The notes under the pieces: generated by a model
What the model saw: only the letters and a program-made list of their open reading frames with translations
What the model was told of the DNA's origin: nothing
Database searches by the model: none
Made by a program: the position numbers and the translations under genes
Origin: Nocardia amamiensis NBRC 102102
GTDB taxonomy: Bacteria; Actinomycetota; Actinomycetes; Mycobacteriales; Mycobacteriaceae
Assembly (NCBI RefSeq): GCF_001612745.1
Contig: NZ_BDBA01000025.1
Location: forward strand, 27,168-91,167
DNA: 64,000 bases
Direction: 5' to 3'
Part shown: one piece after another, positions 54,085 to 63,400 of the stretch
Layout of the letters: each line of letters opens with the position of its first letter
Numbering within the stretch: the stretch's first letter is position 1

Positions 54085-54540
54085 TCAGTCGAGACTGTCG
54101 CAGTTGATGCCGTCGTCGCTGCCGTCGAGCGATTTGGTCTGGCAGTAGGTGAACGTCGCGCCGCCCGCACCCGGGCCCTGGACGAGTTGCAGTCGGTCGG
54201 CCCAGATTTCGGTGAGCCGGCGCAGCTGGTCGTCGCCGAGTGCCTCCGACGGTGCCTCCGGGATGGTCATCGGCCGGTCGACCAGGTCGATACGCAGACG
54301 CCGGGTGAAATCGGCGGTGGCGCCCACGCGAATGTCCACCAATACCGGGCGGCCGTCCTGATCGGAATGCGGCACAGCGGAATCGACGACTCGCAGGACG
54401 TCGGACCGACGGAACGTCCACGTGCCCTCGGCGACGCGCACGCTGATTTCGCGGTCCGATTCCGCGACCAGCACACCCTGGAGCGGGGGAACGCGGTCAC
54501 CCTGCGGCGTCGTGCCGGGACGGCGGATTGCGTCGGTCAT
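54085..54540 (-). CDS. Candidate graspetide precursor, 151 residues
   Basis: A 151-residue protein encoded 11 bp upstream of the ATP-grasp ligase. The N-terminal three quarters is a folded-looking, beta-rich region (PPLQGVLVAESDREISVRVAEGTWTFRRSDVLRVVD) with a helical stretch (ALGDDQLRRLTEIWADRLQLV). After a GPGAGGA linker the last 24 residues (128-151) are Thr/Ser/Asp-rich: Thr129, Thr131, Thr135, Ser137, Ser141, Ser149 and Asp139, Asp142, Asp143, Asp148, Asp151, plus Cys133 and Cys147. This fits a core with ester acceptors and donors. An excalibur-like calcium loop is the alternative reading of DGSDDGINC. Much longer than usual graspetide precursors. Confidence 0.6.
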   Translation of the reverse strand: MTDAIRRPGTTPQGDRVPPLQGVLVAESDREISVRVAEGTWTFRRSDVLRVVDSAVPHSDQDGRPVLVDIRVGATADFTRRLRIDLVDRPMTIPEAPSEALGDDQLRRLTEIWADRLQLVQGPGAGGATFTYCQTKSLDGSDDGINCDSLD

Positions 54541-54953
54541 AGCCGTTTCTCCGATCTGCTCACCATTTGCCACGACCCCCAAGCGTGTGAGCGATCATAT
54601 CGCGGTAGGTGCTTCGATCGGTTCGGATCGGGAGATTTACCGGCCGGTGGCAAACCGAATTCCGATCCGGAACCGGCGAGTACCGAAACATTTCCGGTAG
54701 GCCGGAAATAGTCAGGGTGCAATCATCGAGCTACCCCAGGGGCTGGATGGGACCGCGTCCATAGCCCGATATTGGCGGCTGTGCATCTGTACTTTCGTGC
54801 ACTGCGGCCTCCGCAGGCGGCCCAGGCCGGAACCGCCACCGCGTCCGCATGGGATCGTATTTCCTCGGCTCGGCGCGCGGGCCGTCTTGCTCAACTTGTT
54901 CGAATCAGACTGGGCGGGCTGGCATTTGCGGCTGCCGGCGCGTCGCAGGGGGC
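54541..54953. other. Upstream region of the graspetide operon and downstream region of the cupin gene
   Basis: These 413 bp contain no gene I can support. They hold the 20-bp inverted repeat at 54690-54709 and, nearer the operon, AT-richer patches (54595-54700). The minus-strand cupin gene ends at 54954, so the right part is its downstream region. Confidence 0.5.
54690..54709 (-). promoter_or_regulatory. 20-bp inverted repeat upstream of the graspetide operon
   Basis: ATTTCCGG-TAGG-CCGGAAAT has perfect 8-bp arms and a 4-nt centre, 150 bp upstream of the precursor start. It is AT-rich at its ends against a high-GC background. It could be a regulator operator, or a hairpin in the transcript leader or after the cupin gene. 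Confidence 0.55.
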
Positions 54954-55457
54954 TCAGCGCCGGTTACCGTTGCGCTCGACCCACCACGCCGGGGCGTCGA
55001 CGAAGTGGTTGTCGAACTCGTCCTGGGCCGCCGCGAGCTCGGCCATGGCCGATTCGCCTGCTGCGATGCGCTCCAGCAGGCGGAAGTACTCGAAGCGCTG
55101 CACGCCCGGTGTGAGGGCGATCAAGATGCGCGCCGTGCTGTCGGGCGCGGCGCCGAACGCGTGCGGCATGAACTTGGGTACCACGATCGAACCGCCCGCG
55201 CCGACCGTGACGATCCGGTCGCCCGCCAGCACTTGCAGTTCCCCCTCGGCGACATAGAACAGCTCGTCGGAACGTGTGTGGTAATGCGGCGCTGCGCCGT
55301 CGGCCCCGCGGTCCATGGCCACTTCGAGTGTGCTCAGGGCGCCGCCCGCCTCCACGGCGTCGATCAGCAGGCGCACGGTGACCGACTTCGTGTGCAGTGT
55401 CTCCGCATCCTGCGGCTGGCGGATCGCGGCTTGGGTGTGCGGGCCGGTAGTGCGCAT
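54954..55457 (-). CDS. Cupin domain protein
   Basis: A 167-residue single-cupin protein. Motif 1 is APHYHTRSDELFYVAEGELQVLAG (metal-binding His, His, Glu) near residue 55, motif 2 PKFMPHAFGAA near 93. A helical C-terminal region (ERIAAGESAMAELAAAQDEFDNHFV) follows. It may be a small dioxygenase or binding protein of a secondary metabolite. ATG 55457 is 69 bp from the divergent MarR gene; a large dyad lies between, so the MarR protein probably controls it. Confidence 0.82.
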   Translation of the reverse strand: MRTTGPHTQAAIRQPQDAETLHTKSVTVRLLIDAVEAGGALSTLEVAMDRGADGAAPHYHTRSDELFYVAEGELQVLAGDRIVTVGAGGSIVVPKFMPHAFGAAPDSTARILIALTPGVQRFEYFRLLERIAAGESAMAELAAAQDEFDNHFVDAPAWWVERNGNRR

Positions 55458-55472
55458 CGGAACTCCATTTGG

Positions 55473-55514
55473 TTCGGTGTTTGATAGTTAGCGACCGAAC
55501 TATAAATCACCGAA
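55473..55514. promoter_or_regulatory. 42-bp nested dyad, likely MarR operator
   Basis: TTCGGTG (55473-55479) pairs with CACCGAA (55508-55514), and ATAGTT (55484-55489) with AACTAT (55498-55503); both share one centre at 55493.5. It fills most of the gap between the divergent cupin and MarR genes and is AT-richer than its surroundings. It fits a MarR-type binding site, acting on both genes. Confidence 0.65.
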
Positions 55515-55526
55515 TAGAATCCGTCC

Positions 55527-56033
55527 ATGACGGAGCAGCAGACGGACCCTGTCGACGCGATCGTGGCGCAGTGGCGGCGCGAACGTCCGGACCTCGACCT
55601 CGAGGCCATGGCCGTGATCGGCAGGTTGGGCAGGCTGATGGTGGTGGCGCGGCGCGAGATCGAGGCGGTGTTCGGCAAACACGGCCTGCAACGCGGTGAG
55701 TTCGATGTACTCGCCGCGCTGCGTCGTTCGGGCGAACCCTTCGAGCTGAACCCGTCGGTCCTCGCCGACACGCTGATGCTCTCGCGGGCCGGGATGACCG
55801 GACGGCTGGATCGGCTGGAAGCCGCGGGGCTGGTGCGGCGAGTCGCGGACGCCAAGGACCGTCGCGCGATCCGGGTCGCCCTCACGGCGGCGGGGCGCGA
55901 ACTCGTCGACGCCATGGTCACCGAACACACCGCGAACGAGACCAGGATCCTGTCCGTGCTGACCACCGGTCAGCGGCAGGAACTGGACCGGATCGCGCGA
56001 ATTCTACTGAGCAGTATGGAGCTGGGGGAGTAG
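55527..56033 (+). CDS. MarR family transcriptional regulator
   Basis: A 168-residue winged-helix regulator. The helical N-terminal part is followed by HTH and wing: FDVLAALRRSGEPFELNPSVLADTLMLSRAGMTGRLDRLEAAGLVRRVADAKDRRAIRVALTAAGREL, the DxRxxxxxLT pattern of MarR. The ligand is unknown. ATG 55527 starts 12 bp after the end of the dyad operator and has no obvious Shine-Dalgarno site, so it may be leaderless. It diverges from the cupin gene. Confidence 0.9.
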   Translation: MTEQQTDPVDAIVAQWRRERPDLDLEAMAVIGRLGRLMVVARREIEAVFGKHGLQRGEFDVLAALRRSGEPFELNPSVLADTLMLSRAGMTGRLDRLEAAGLVRRVADAKDRRAIRVALTAAGRELVDAMVTEHTANETRILSVLTTGQRQELDRIARILLSSMELGE

Positions 56034-56194
56034 TCGCGGTAGCTCACGCGGCCTTCGATCCGCCGAATCGCGCTCTACATGGGGAAACTCGTGTCCCGAT
56101 GAGGTAGCTCGATACTCATGCCCCGCGCTGCCACCCGGGTTTACCGTGGAGTTGCGTGCCGAAAGTTTCGGTGCGATTGTGCAAGGAGGACACG

Positions 56195-57004
56195 ATGATA
56201 GACATCGTCACTCTCCGCGGCACCGGGGAGCCGCGGAACTCCGATGGAACGCCCGCGGGCATGCTGCACGAAGTCGCCAAACTACTCGACACCGACAAAT
56301 TCAGCTGCTTCGAGCCCGAGTGGCCCGCTTCGGTGGGTCCTGTGCCGGTGGGACCGGCGCCGAATGTCTGGGGTCCCTCGCTGGACACATCGGTGCGGCT
56401 CGGCACGGCGGCGGGTGTGAAAGCCATCCAGGACTCGCCGAACGTCTGCGGGCTGCTGAGCTATTCGCTCGGCGGCATCTGCGCCAGCCAAATCCTGGAG
56501 GGCGTCCGGTCGGGGAAGTACAAGAACATCGACGGCACGCCGCTGGAAATCGCGTTCGCCGTGAATATCGCAAACCCGGTGCGCCGGGCCGGTGAGTCGG
56601 TCGGAAACCTCTGCCCCGCAGCGACCTTCGGCCTGCACGGGCAGCGCTGCGCGTGGCCTGCCTCGGTCGCGGTCCGCGAGTACGCCAACCCCGGCGACAT
56701 CATCACCGCCGCGCCCAAAGATTCGCCGCTGCGCATCATCGGCGTCGGCATCTCGCCGTTCTCCTTCGTCGAGGGCGCTCGGATCGGCAATGTCGCGCCG
56801 CTGATCTTTGCCGAACTCCTGGAAATCCTGCAACGCGACCCGATCGGCAATCTCGACCGCTACAGCGCGGCGGTCCGCGGCGTCATCGGTTACCTGACCC
56901 CGTGGCCGCACGGTCAGCACGTGCTCTACGCGACACACAAGATGCCGGGCACGAAGGTTCTGTGGACCACACACGCCGCGGAGTACATCAACACGACGTT
57001 TTGA
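56195..57004 (+). CDS. LysB-like/PE-PPE-type serine hydrolase
   Basis: A 269-residue alpha/beta-hydrolase resembling the mycolylarabinogalactan esterase Lysin B of mycobacteriophages and PE-PPE/cutinase-like enzymes. The oxyanion region is TLRGTGEP (residues 6-13), the nucleophile elbow LSYSLGGICAS with Ser91, and a C-terminal His in YLTPWPHGQHVLYATHKM. It has no obvious signal peptide, as in phage LysB. AAGGAGGA precedes ATG 56195. It may act on mycolates; its presence outside a prophage is of note. A strong terminator follows at 57107. Confidence 0.7.
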   Translation: MIDIVTLRGTGEPRNSDGTPAGMLHEVAKLLDTDKFSCFEPEWPASVGPVPVGPAPNVWGPSLDTSVRLGTAAGVKAIQDSPNVCGLLSYSLGGICASQILEGVRSGKYKNIDGTPLEIAFAVNIANPVRRAGESVGNLCPAATFGLHGQRCAWPASVAVREYANPGDIITAAPKDSPLRIIGVGISPFSFVEGARIGNVAPLIFAELLEILQRDPIGNLDRYSAAVRGVIGYLTPWPHGQHVLYATHKMPGTKVLWTTHAAEYINTTF

Positions 57005-57106
57005 AGGCTCCCCGCCTCTCCGTGCTTTCGCCGGATCTGCGACGTGCCGACTGATTTCGCACGACGATGAAATGCGCCGCTAGCAATCGGCAAGCGGACA
57101 TGACGA

Positions 57107-57141
57107 CGCCCCGGCCCTTCGGTCGGGGCGCGTTTGTCGTT
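57107..57141 (+). terminator. Rho-independent-like terminator
   Basis: CGCCCCGGCC-CTTC-GGTCGGGGCG forms a 10-bp G+C-rich stem (one G-U pair) with a CTTC loop, followed by CGTTTGTCGTT. It lies 100 bp after the LysB-like gene on the plus strand and is just before the convergent hypothetical gene. Confidence 0.75.
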
Positions 57142-57173
57142 AGGTTGGCGGCGGCAGACCCAATGGTGCCGGA

Positions 57174-57479
57174 TCAGTACACACCGAGAGTCGCCAGCAT
57201 CCAGTCCTCGGCCGCTTTGAGGTCATCGGCGGGGATGGCGCGGGTGGCGTAATGCGGCTTGCTGACCCAACGGCGGGAACCAGGTCCGCTCATCGGTCGC
57301 ACGACCCAGCGACCGAACTCGCGGCGGACGCCCTGATACCCGCCACCCGAATCGCGCGGGTGCAACAGTCGCCGCCCAGGCCGGAGGCGCGACAATGCTC
57401 GCGCCAAACCGATCACCTGATCGCGCATAGTGACCGGACCGTGGTAATCGGCGTAACGCCGTCCATTCGGCAAACCCAT
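57174..57479 (-). CDS. Small hypothetical protein
   Basis: A 101-residue basic protein (MGLPNGRRYADYHGPVTMRDQVIGLARALSRLRPGRRLLHPRDSGGGYQGVRREFGRWVVRPMSG...). It is Arg/Gly-rich and has a helix near the C-terminus (PADDLKAAEDWMLATLG). No family is recognised. The start is ATG 57479 (GGGG precedes it); frames further upstream belong to the neighbouring gene. It is 11 bp downstream of the secreted protein gene and probably in its operon. Confidence 0.5.
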   Translation of the reverse strand: MGLPNGRRYADYHGPVTMRDQVIGLARALSRLRPGRRLLHPRDSGGGYQGVRREFGRWVVRPMSGPGSRRWVSKPHYATRAIPADDLKAAEDWMLATLGVY

Positions 57480-57490
57480 GTCATCCCCTT

Positions 57491-57973
57491 CTATCCGCAT
57501 TCGGCTGCTGTGACGACCCGCGGGTCGGACGCGGTTTCGATGGGGCCGTATTGTCTGCCCTGGATGGTACCGCTCACCGATGAGACGATGCGCCAGTATC
57601 CAGCCGTGCACGGTGCGCTGGCCGTGTAGGTCTGGCGTGTCCACGGGACGAGGCTGGTTCGAATGTGCTCGCCCACGGAATCCCAGCCACCAGAGGCGTT
57701 ACGCCGCTGCAAGCTCAGGTAGTAGTTGTGCGTGAGACCGGGGTTGCCATCGGGAGGGAGATCGCACTTGGCCCAACCGTAGCCCTCGATCTTGGGCTGC
57801 AATACCGTTGGTGTGGACCAGGGGCTGAATCCGTTGTCGCAGATAGGCTTCTTTGCCTCGGTGACCAATGGTCCGTCCGGACTGGCGCTCGCGACGTTGC
57901 CACTTGTGCCGGAGATCAGCAGCGCGCCTAGCGCGGCGACGATGACGGACAGTCGAGAAATGTTGTAGTGCAA
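57491..57973 (-). CDS. Secreted hypothetical protein
   Basis: A 160-residue protein with a signal peptide (SRLSVIVAALGALLISGTSGNVASA, cleavage near residue 31). The mature part has several Cys (PICDNGFSPWS, AKCDLPPDGNPG, SAPCTAGYWRIV, TAAECG) that may form two disulfides, and many Trp/Tyr/Gly residues, like a small beta-sandwich domain. No family is recognised. Base composition is lower in G+C than the surroundings, hinting at acquisition. Confidence 0.6.
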   Translation of the reverse strand: MHYNISRLSVIVAALGALLISGTSGNVASASPDGPLVTEAKKPICDNGFSPWSTPTVLQPKIEGYGWAKCDLPPDGNPGLTHNYYLSLQRRNASGGWDSVGEHIRTSLVPWTRQTYTASAPCTAGYWRIVSSVSGTIQGRQYGPIETASDPRVVTAAECG

Positions 57974-58035
57974 GGGATTGCCCCCATTCTTTCCTGCCTG
58001 CGCGGCCGATACCGCCCAGTACTCTCATGGCGTGA

Positions 58036-58356
58036 TCAGTTCGCTTCGACGTCGACCACGCTGATAGGCGTGATCGTGAGTGCGTCGGCTTTGTCCAAGT
58101 CGGCGTCCGAGTCGGAGACCCATCCGTGCCCATCAACCGGCATCAGCAAGCCCTCCGCGCCCTGAAACATCGGATGACTGTCAACTGGCGCGGTCGAGTT
58201 TCTGGCGGGTTTCCTTGTGAAAAGTAGCGAGCAGCGCCCGCACTGATAGAGCGACATCCGTCCATACGGGATGCAATTCGGACATCTGCTACCCGCAGCG
58301 GACGCCGACCATCGACACAACTGGCGACATCGACCGTTATGCGTACGCCGCGTCAC
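58036..58356 (-). CDS. Possible small zinc-ribbon protein
   Basis: A frame of up to 106 residues with CPNCIPYGRMSLYQCGRC, a C-x2-C-x10-C-x2-C zinc-ribbon spacing, then an acidic C-terminus (DSDADLDKADALTITPISVVDVEAN). The start is uncertain: GTG 58356 covers all four Cys, whereas the ATG at 58257 would lose the first pair. It lies 62 bp upstream of the secreted protein gene in the same direction. It may be a small nucleic-acid-binding or rubredoxin-like protein; the evidence is modest. Confidence 0.4.
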   Translation of the reverse strand: MTRRTHNGRCRQLCRWSASAAGSRCPNCIPYGRMSLYQCGRCSLLFTRKPARNSTAPVDSHPMFQGAEGLLMPVDGHGWVSDSDADLDKADALTITPISVVDVEAN

Positions 58357-58496
58357 TTCGCGGTGTCAACGCGCTGACAATCCGCCGTGTCATCGAGCTG
58401 ACCGGCGCGACGGGTGCGGACGCTGGAGAGGAACTGCGCGACCTGCTCAGACGCGAACGGCCTGGCAACATGCGGCCACCCCTGTACCTGGTGTGA
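58341..58496 (+). pseudogene. Remnant reading frame without a start
   Basis: This plus-strand frame reads AYAASLRGVNALTIRRVIELTG, then DAGEELRDLLRRERPGNMRPPLYLV and a stop, with coding-like third positions. No start codon or continued homology exists upstream, where the zinc-ribbon frame occupies the other strand. It may be the 3' end of a gene cut by insertion of the small-gene block. No family is recognised. Confidence 0.25.
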
Positions 58497-58616
58497 CCGG
58501 TCATCCGGCGACCTGGCGGGTGCTCGTTCTCGGAAGGGATTCGGCGGCTTCACCGACTCGTGAAGTTCGTCCCCTCCCTTCGGTGGGGCCGGAAGACGCG
58601 GAGAGGCGGGGGAGTG

Positions 58617-59183
58617 TCAGTGCTTGCGGCGGACCGAAGCCTCGACCAGATCCAGCACCGCGGAGAGGTTTTCGTTGGTGTGGCCGGAGGCGATCCGGGC
58701 GATCAAGCCGTCCAGGACCAGGTCGAGGTAGCCGAGCAGGACGTCGGTGGGGACGTCGTCGCGCAGTGCGCCTGCGGCCTTGCGGCGTTCCAGGCGGGCC
58801 AGGGTGGCGGCGGTGAGCTCGGCCGAACGCTGGGTCCAGCCGGCACGGAACTCGGGATCGGTGCGCAGCCGCCGCGCGATCTCCAAACGCGTTCCGAGCC
58901 AGTTGAACTGCTCGGGATGGGCGAGCATGTCGCGCATCACCTGCACGATGCCCTGGTTGGCCGCGACGTCGGCCATGCGTTCGGCATCCTCTTGGGCGAG
59001 GGCGAGGAACAGCGCGTCCTTGTCGCGGAAATGGTGGAAGATGGCGCCCCGGGAGAGCCCGATCTCCTCCTCCAGGCGGCGCACGGTGGCGCCGTCGTAG
59101 CCGTACTCGGCGAAGCAGCGGCGTGCCCCGTCCAGAATCTGGCTGCGCCGGGCGGCGAGGTGATCGTCACTGACCTTGGGCAT
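58617..59183 (-). CDS. acnR: AcnR-like TetR repressor of aconitase
   Basis: A 188-residue TetR regulator: the HTH is [47 protein letters not shown] (residues 14-58). Its length, sequence start ([13 protein letters not shown]) and position directly after acn match the aconitase repressor AcnR of corynebacteria and mycobacteria. A matching operator is found upstream of acn at 62235-62250. It lies 134 bp downstream of the acn stop, in the same direction, and may be read from the same transcript. Confidence 0.9.
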   Translation of the reverse strand: MPKVSDDHLAARRSQILDGARRCFAEYGYDGATVRRLEEEIGLSRGAIFHHFRDKDALFLALAQEDAERMADVAANQGIVQVMRDMLAHPEQFNWLGTRLEIARRLRTDPEFRAGWTQRSAELTAATLARLERRKAAGALRDDVPTDVLLGYLDLVLDGLIARIASGHTNENLSAVLDLVEASVRRKH

Positions 59184-59317
59184 CGGGCTCCTCCGAGGGA
59201 AGCGGGCATCGCGCGGTGCGCGGTGCGGCGCGAAGCGGAATGTGGAGAGGTCCGCGCACCGCCGGATGCGGTGCGCGGACCCTTCTACGACGGTTCCTAC
59301 TTTCGGCGGAACACAGT

Positions 59318-62230
<2,913 letters not shown>

Positions 62231-62234
62231 CTAA

Positions 62235-62250
62235 CAGTACGCTTGTCCTG
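62235..62250 (-). promoter_or_regulatory. AcnR binding site in the acn promoter
   Basis: CAGTAC-GCTT-GTCCTG matches the reported AcnR consensus (CAGNACnnncGTACTG) at all but one or two positions. It lies between a possible -35 (TTCACA) and -10 (TAGGGT) box on the minus strand, so binding would block polymerase. It is 113 bp before the acn start. Confidence 0.7.
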
Positions 62251-62409
62251 TGAAATACCAGGGGGGCGGTTGGGCGTGCCGTGGTCCGGTGATGCGACAC
62301 TCCGTCGCGTACTGTGCTTTCGAGCCAGCAAGGGGGATCTCGCTCGACCCTGCAGTGTTGGATGCCTGTCGCTTCGGTTGCCGATGCGGCTCGACAGACC
62401 GGATGGAAG

Positions 62410-62979
62410 ATGACCGCCCCGCACACCTCGGTTTTCACCCCCATGGCCGCGGAATTGCCGCCGAACCTCACCACCGACACCGTGCGCACGCTCAACGCCG
62501 ATCTGGCCGATGACCACGTCGCGACACTGACCGGCAAGGACGAGGCGGAGTTGGCGGCCATCGCCGCGGAGGCGCGATCCCAAGGAATCCCGCTGAGCAT
62601 CGTGGTCGTCCCCGGCAATCCAGGACACGACTCGAGCCTACGGGACCTGGCCACCGAAGTGGGCAAGACGCAGCACGGCACCGTCGTCGTGTTCAGCGAC
62701 GACTGGATCGGCACCTACAGCGACACGATCAGCCGGGTGCGGCTGGAATGGGCCGAGGACGCCGCGAAGTACCGGCACGGCGACAGTGGCGAGGCGGCGA
62801 GCGTCTTCGCGGCCCGTCTGGAATCGCCGGAATCGGTCTCCTGGAGCGTCATCACCTGCGCGCTGCTGGCCGGGACGTCGGCGGTCATCGCCGGGTTGTA
62901 CTGGATCAAAGCCAGGCGGGCGCGGGAGGCCGGGCGCGACTTACCGCAGGGCGAGTCGCCGGACGTTCGCGCCGTCTAG
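62410..62979 (+). CDS. Conserved membrane protein upstream of ripA
   Basis: A 189-residue protein. The first 145 residues form an alpha/beta domain (TLNADLADDHVATLTGKDEAELAAIAAEARSQGIPLSIVVVPGNPGHDSSLRDLATEV, VVVFSDDWIGTYSD), followed by one helix (WSVITCALLAGTSAVIAGLYWI) and a short basic tail, so the domain may face outward. The M. tuberculosis homologue (Rv1476) precedes ripA in the same order. The domain resembles a TPM/DUF-type peptide-binding domain but I cannot assign it. ATG 62410 follows GGAAG. Confidence 0.8.
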   Translation: MTAPHTSVFTPMAAELPPNLTTDTVRTLNADLADDHVATLTGKDEAELAAIAAEARSQGIPLSIVVVPGNPGHDSSLRDLATEVGKTQHGTVVVFSDDWIGTYSDTISRVRLEWAEDAAKYRHGDSGEAASVFAARLESPESVSWSVITCALLAGTSAVIAGLYWIKARRAREAGRDLPQGESPDVRAV

Positions 62980-63400
62980 GTTCGGCGCTTCCTCTTCTCG
63001 GCCGGTCGCTCCGGCCGATCTGCCTTCGGCCGCGTGGCATTGCCCGCGGGATCACTCTCGAGCGACCAAGACTTCTGGCGCGGTCTTCGCCTACGCGAAG
63101 GCTGCGGTGGAGCCTTGCTCGGTGGCAATCGGGGCTCCAGTATCCCAGTAGCTAACTTTCCGTCCGGTTGGTCTGTTATGACCGCCTGGTCATCTCGCCA
63201 CGTTCAGCAAACTTACAGCAATTCAGAAGTGGGCACGCCCAGGCTGTTACCAGTGTTGTTCTTGTGACTTATGTGGCATACGGTTCAAATGGTCAGTGAT
63301 GGGGAATATGTGTTTCCAGAGGCCATCTGTCGACCACAGTGCGTCATGGTTCGCCTGATGCCCGTGAGGCATTACCGGAATCCGGTCCATGGGAGGTGTG
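62980..63400. other. Leader/promoter region of the ripA-like gene
   Basis: This 421-bp stretch holds no supported gene. Its left part has a hairpin (62998-63018) and a copy of the G+C-rich extragenic repeat family; the right part (63160-63380) is unusually AT-rich. GTTAC/GTGAC-like motifs around 63246-63270 resemble MtrA half-sites. A c-di-AMP (ydaO-type) riboswitch, found before some actinobacterial hydrolase genes, was looked for and not recognised. Confidence 0.45.
62998..63018 (+). terminator. 8-bp stem hairpin after the membrane protein gene
   Basis: TCGGCCGG-TCGCT-CCGGCCGA is a perfect 8-bp stem with a 5-nt loop, 19 bp after the stop codon. It lacks a T-run but is placed where a terminator is expected before the ripA promoter region. 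Confidence 0.5.

Noticed and set aside
53111..54540. The ATP-grasp enzyme as a RimK-like ribosomal modification enzyme or glutathione synthetase
   Set aside because: The WWRRP-type N-terminal region, LEVNPQGQ core and adjacent Ser/Thr/Asp-rich protein fit the MvdC/MvdD graspetide ligases better; not excluded without a search.
57655..57675. Possible tRNA T-loop (GGTTCGAATGTG)
   Set aside because: No acceptor or anticodon stem fits around it, and it lies inside the secreted protein gene on the other strand.
62980..63400. ydaO-type c-di-AMP riboswitch before ripA
   Set aside because: The expected conserved GA-rich core and paired elements could not be found by eye; only a simple hairpin and AT-rich sequence are seen.
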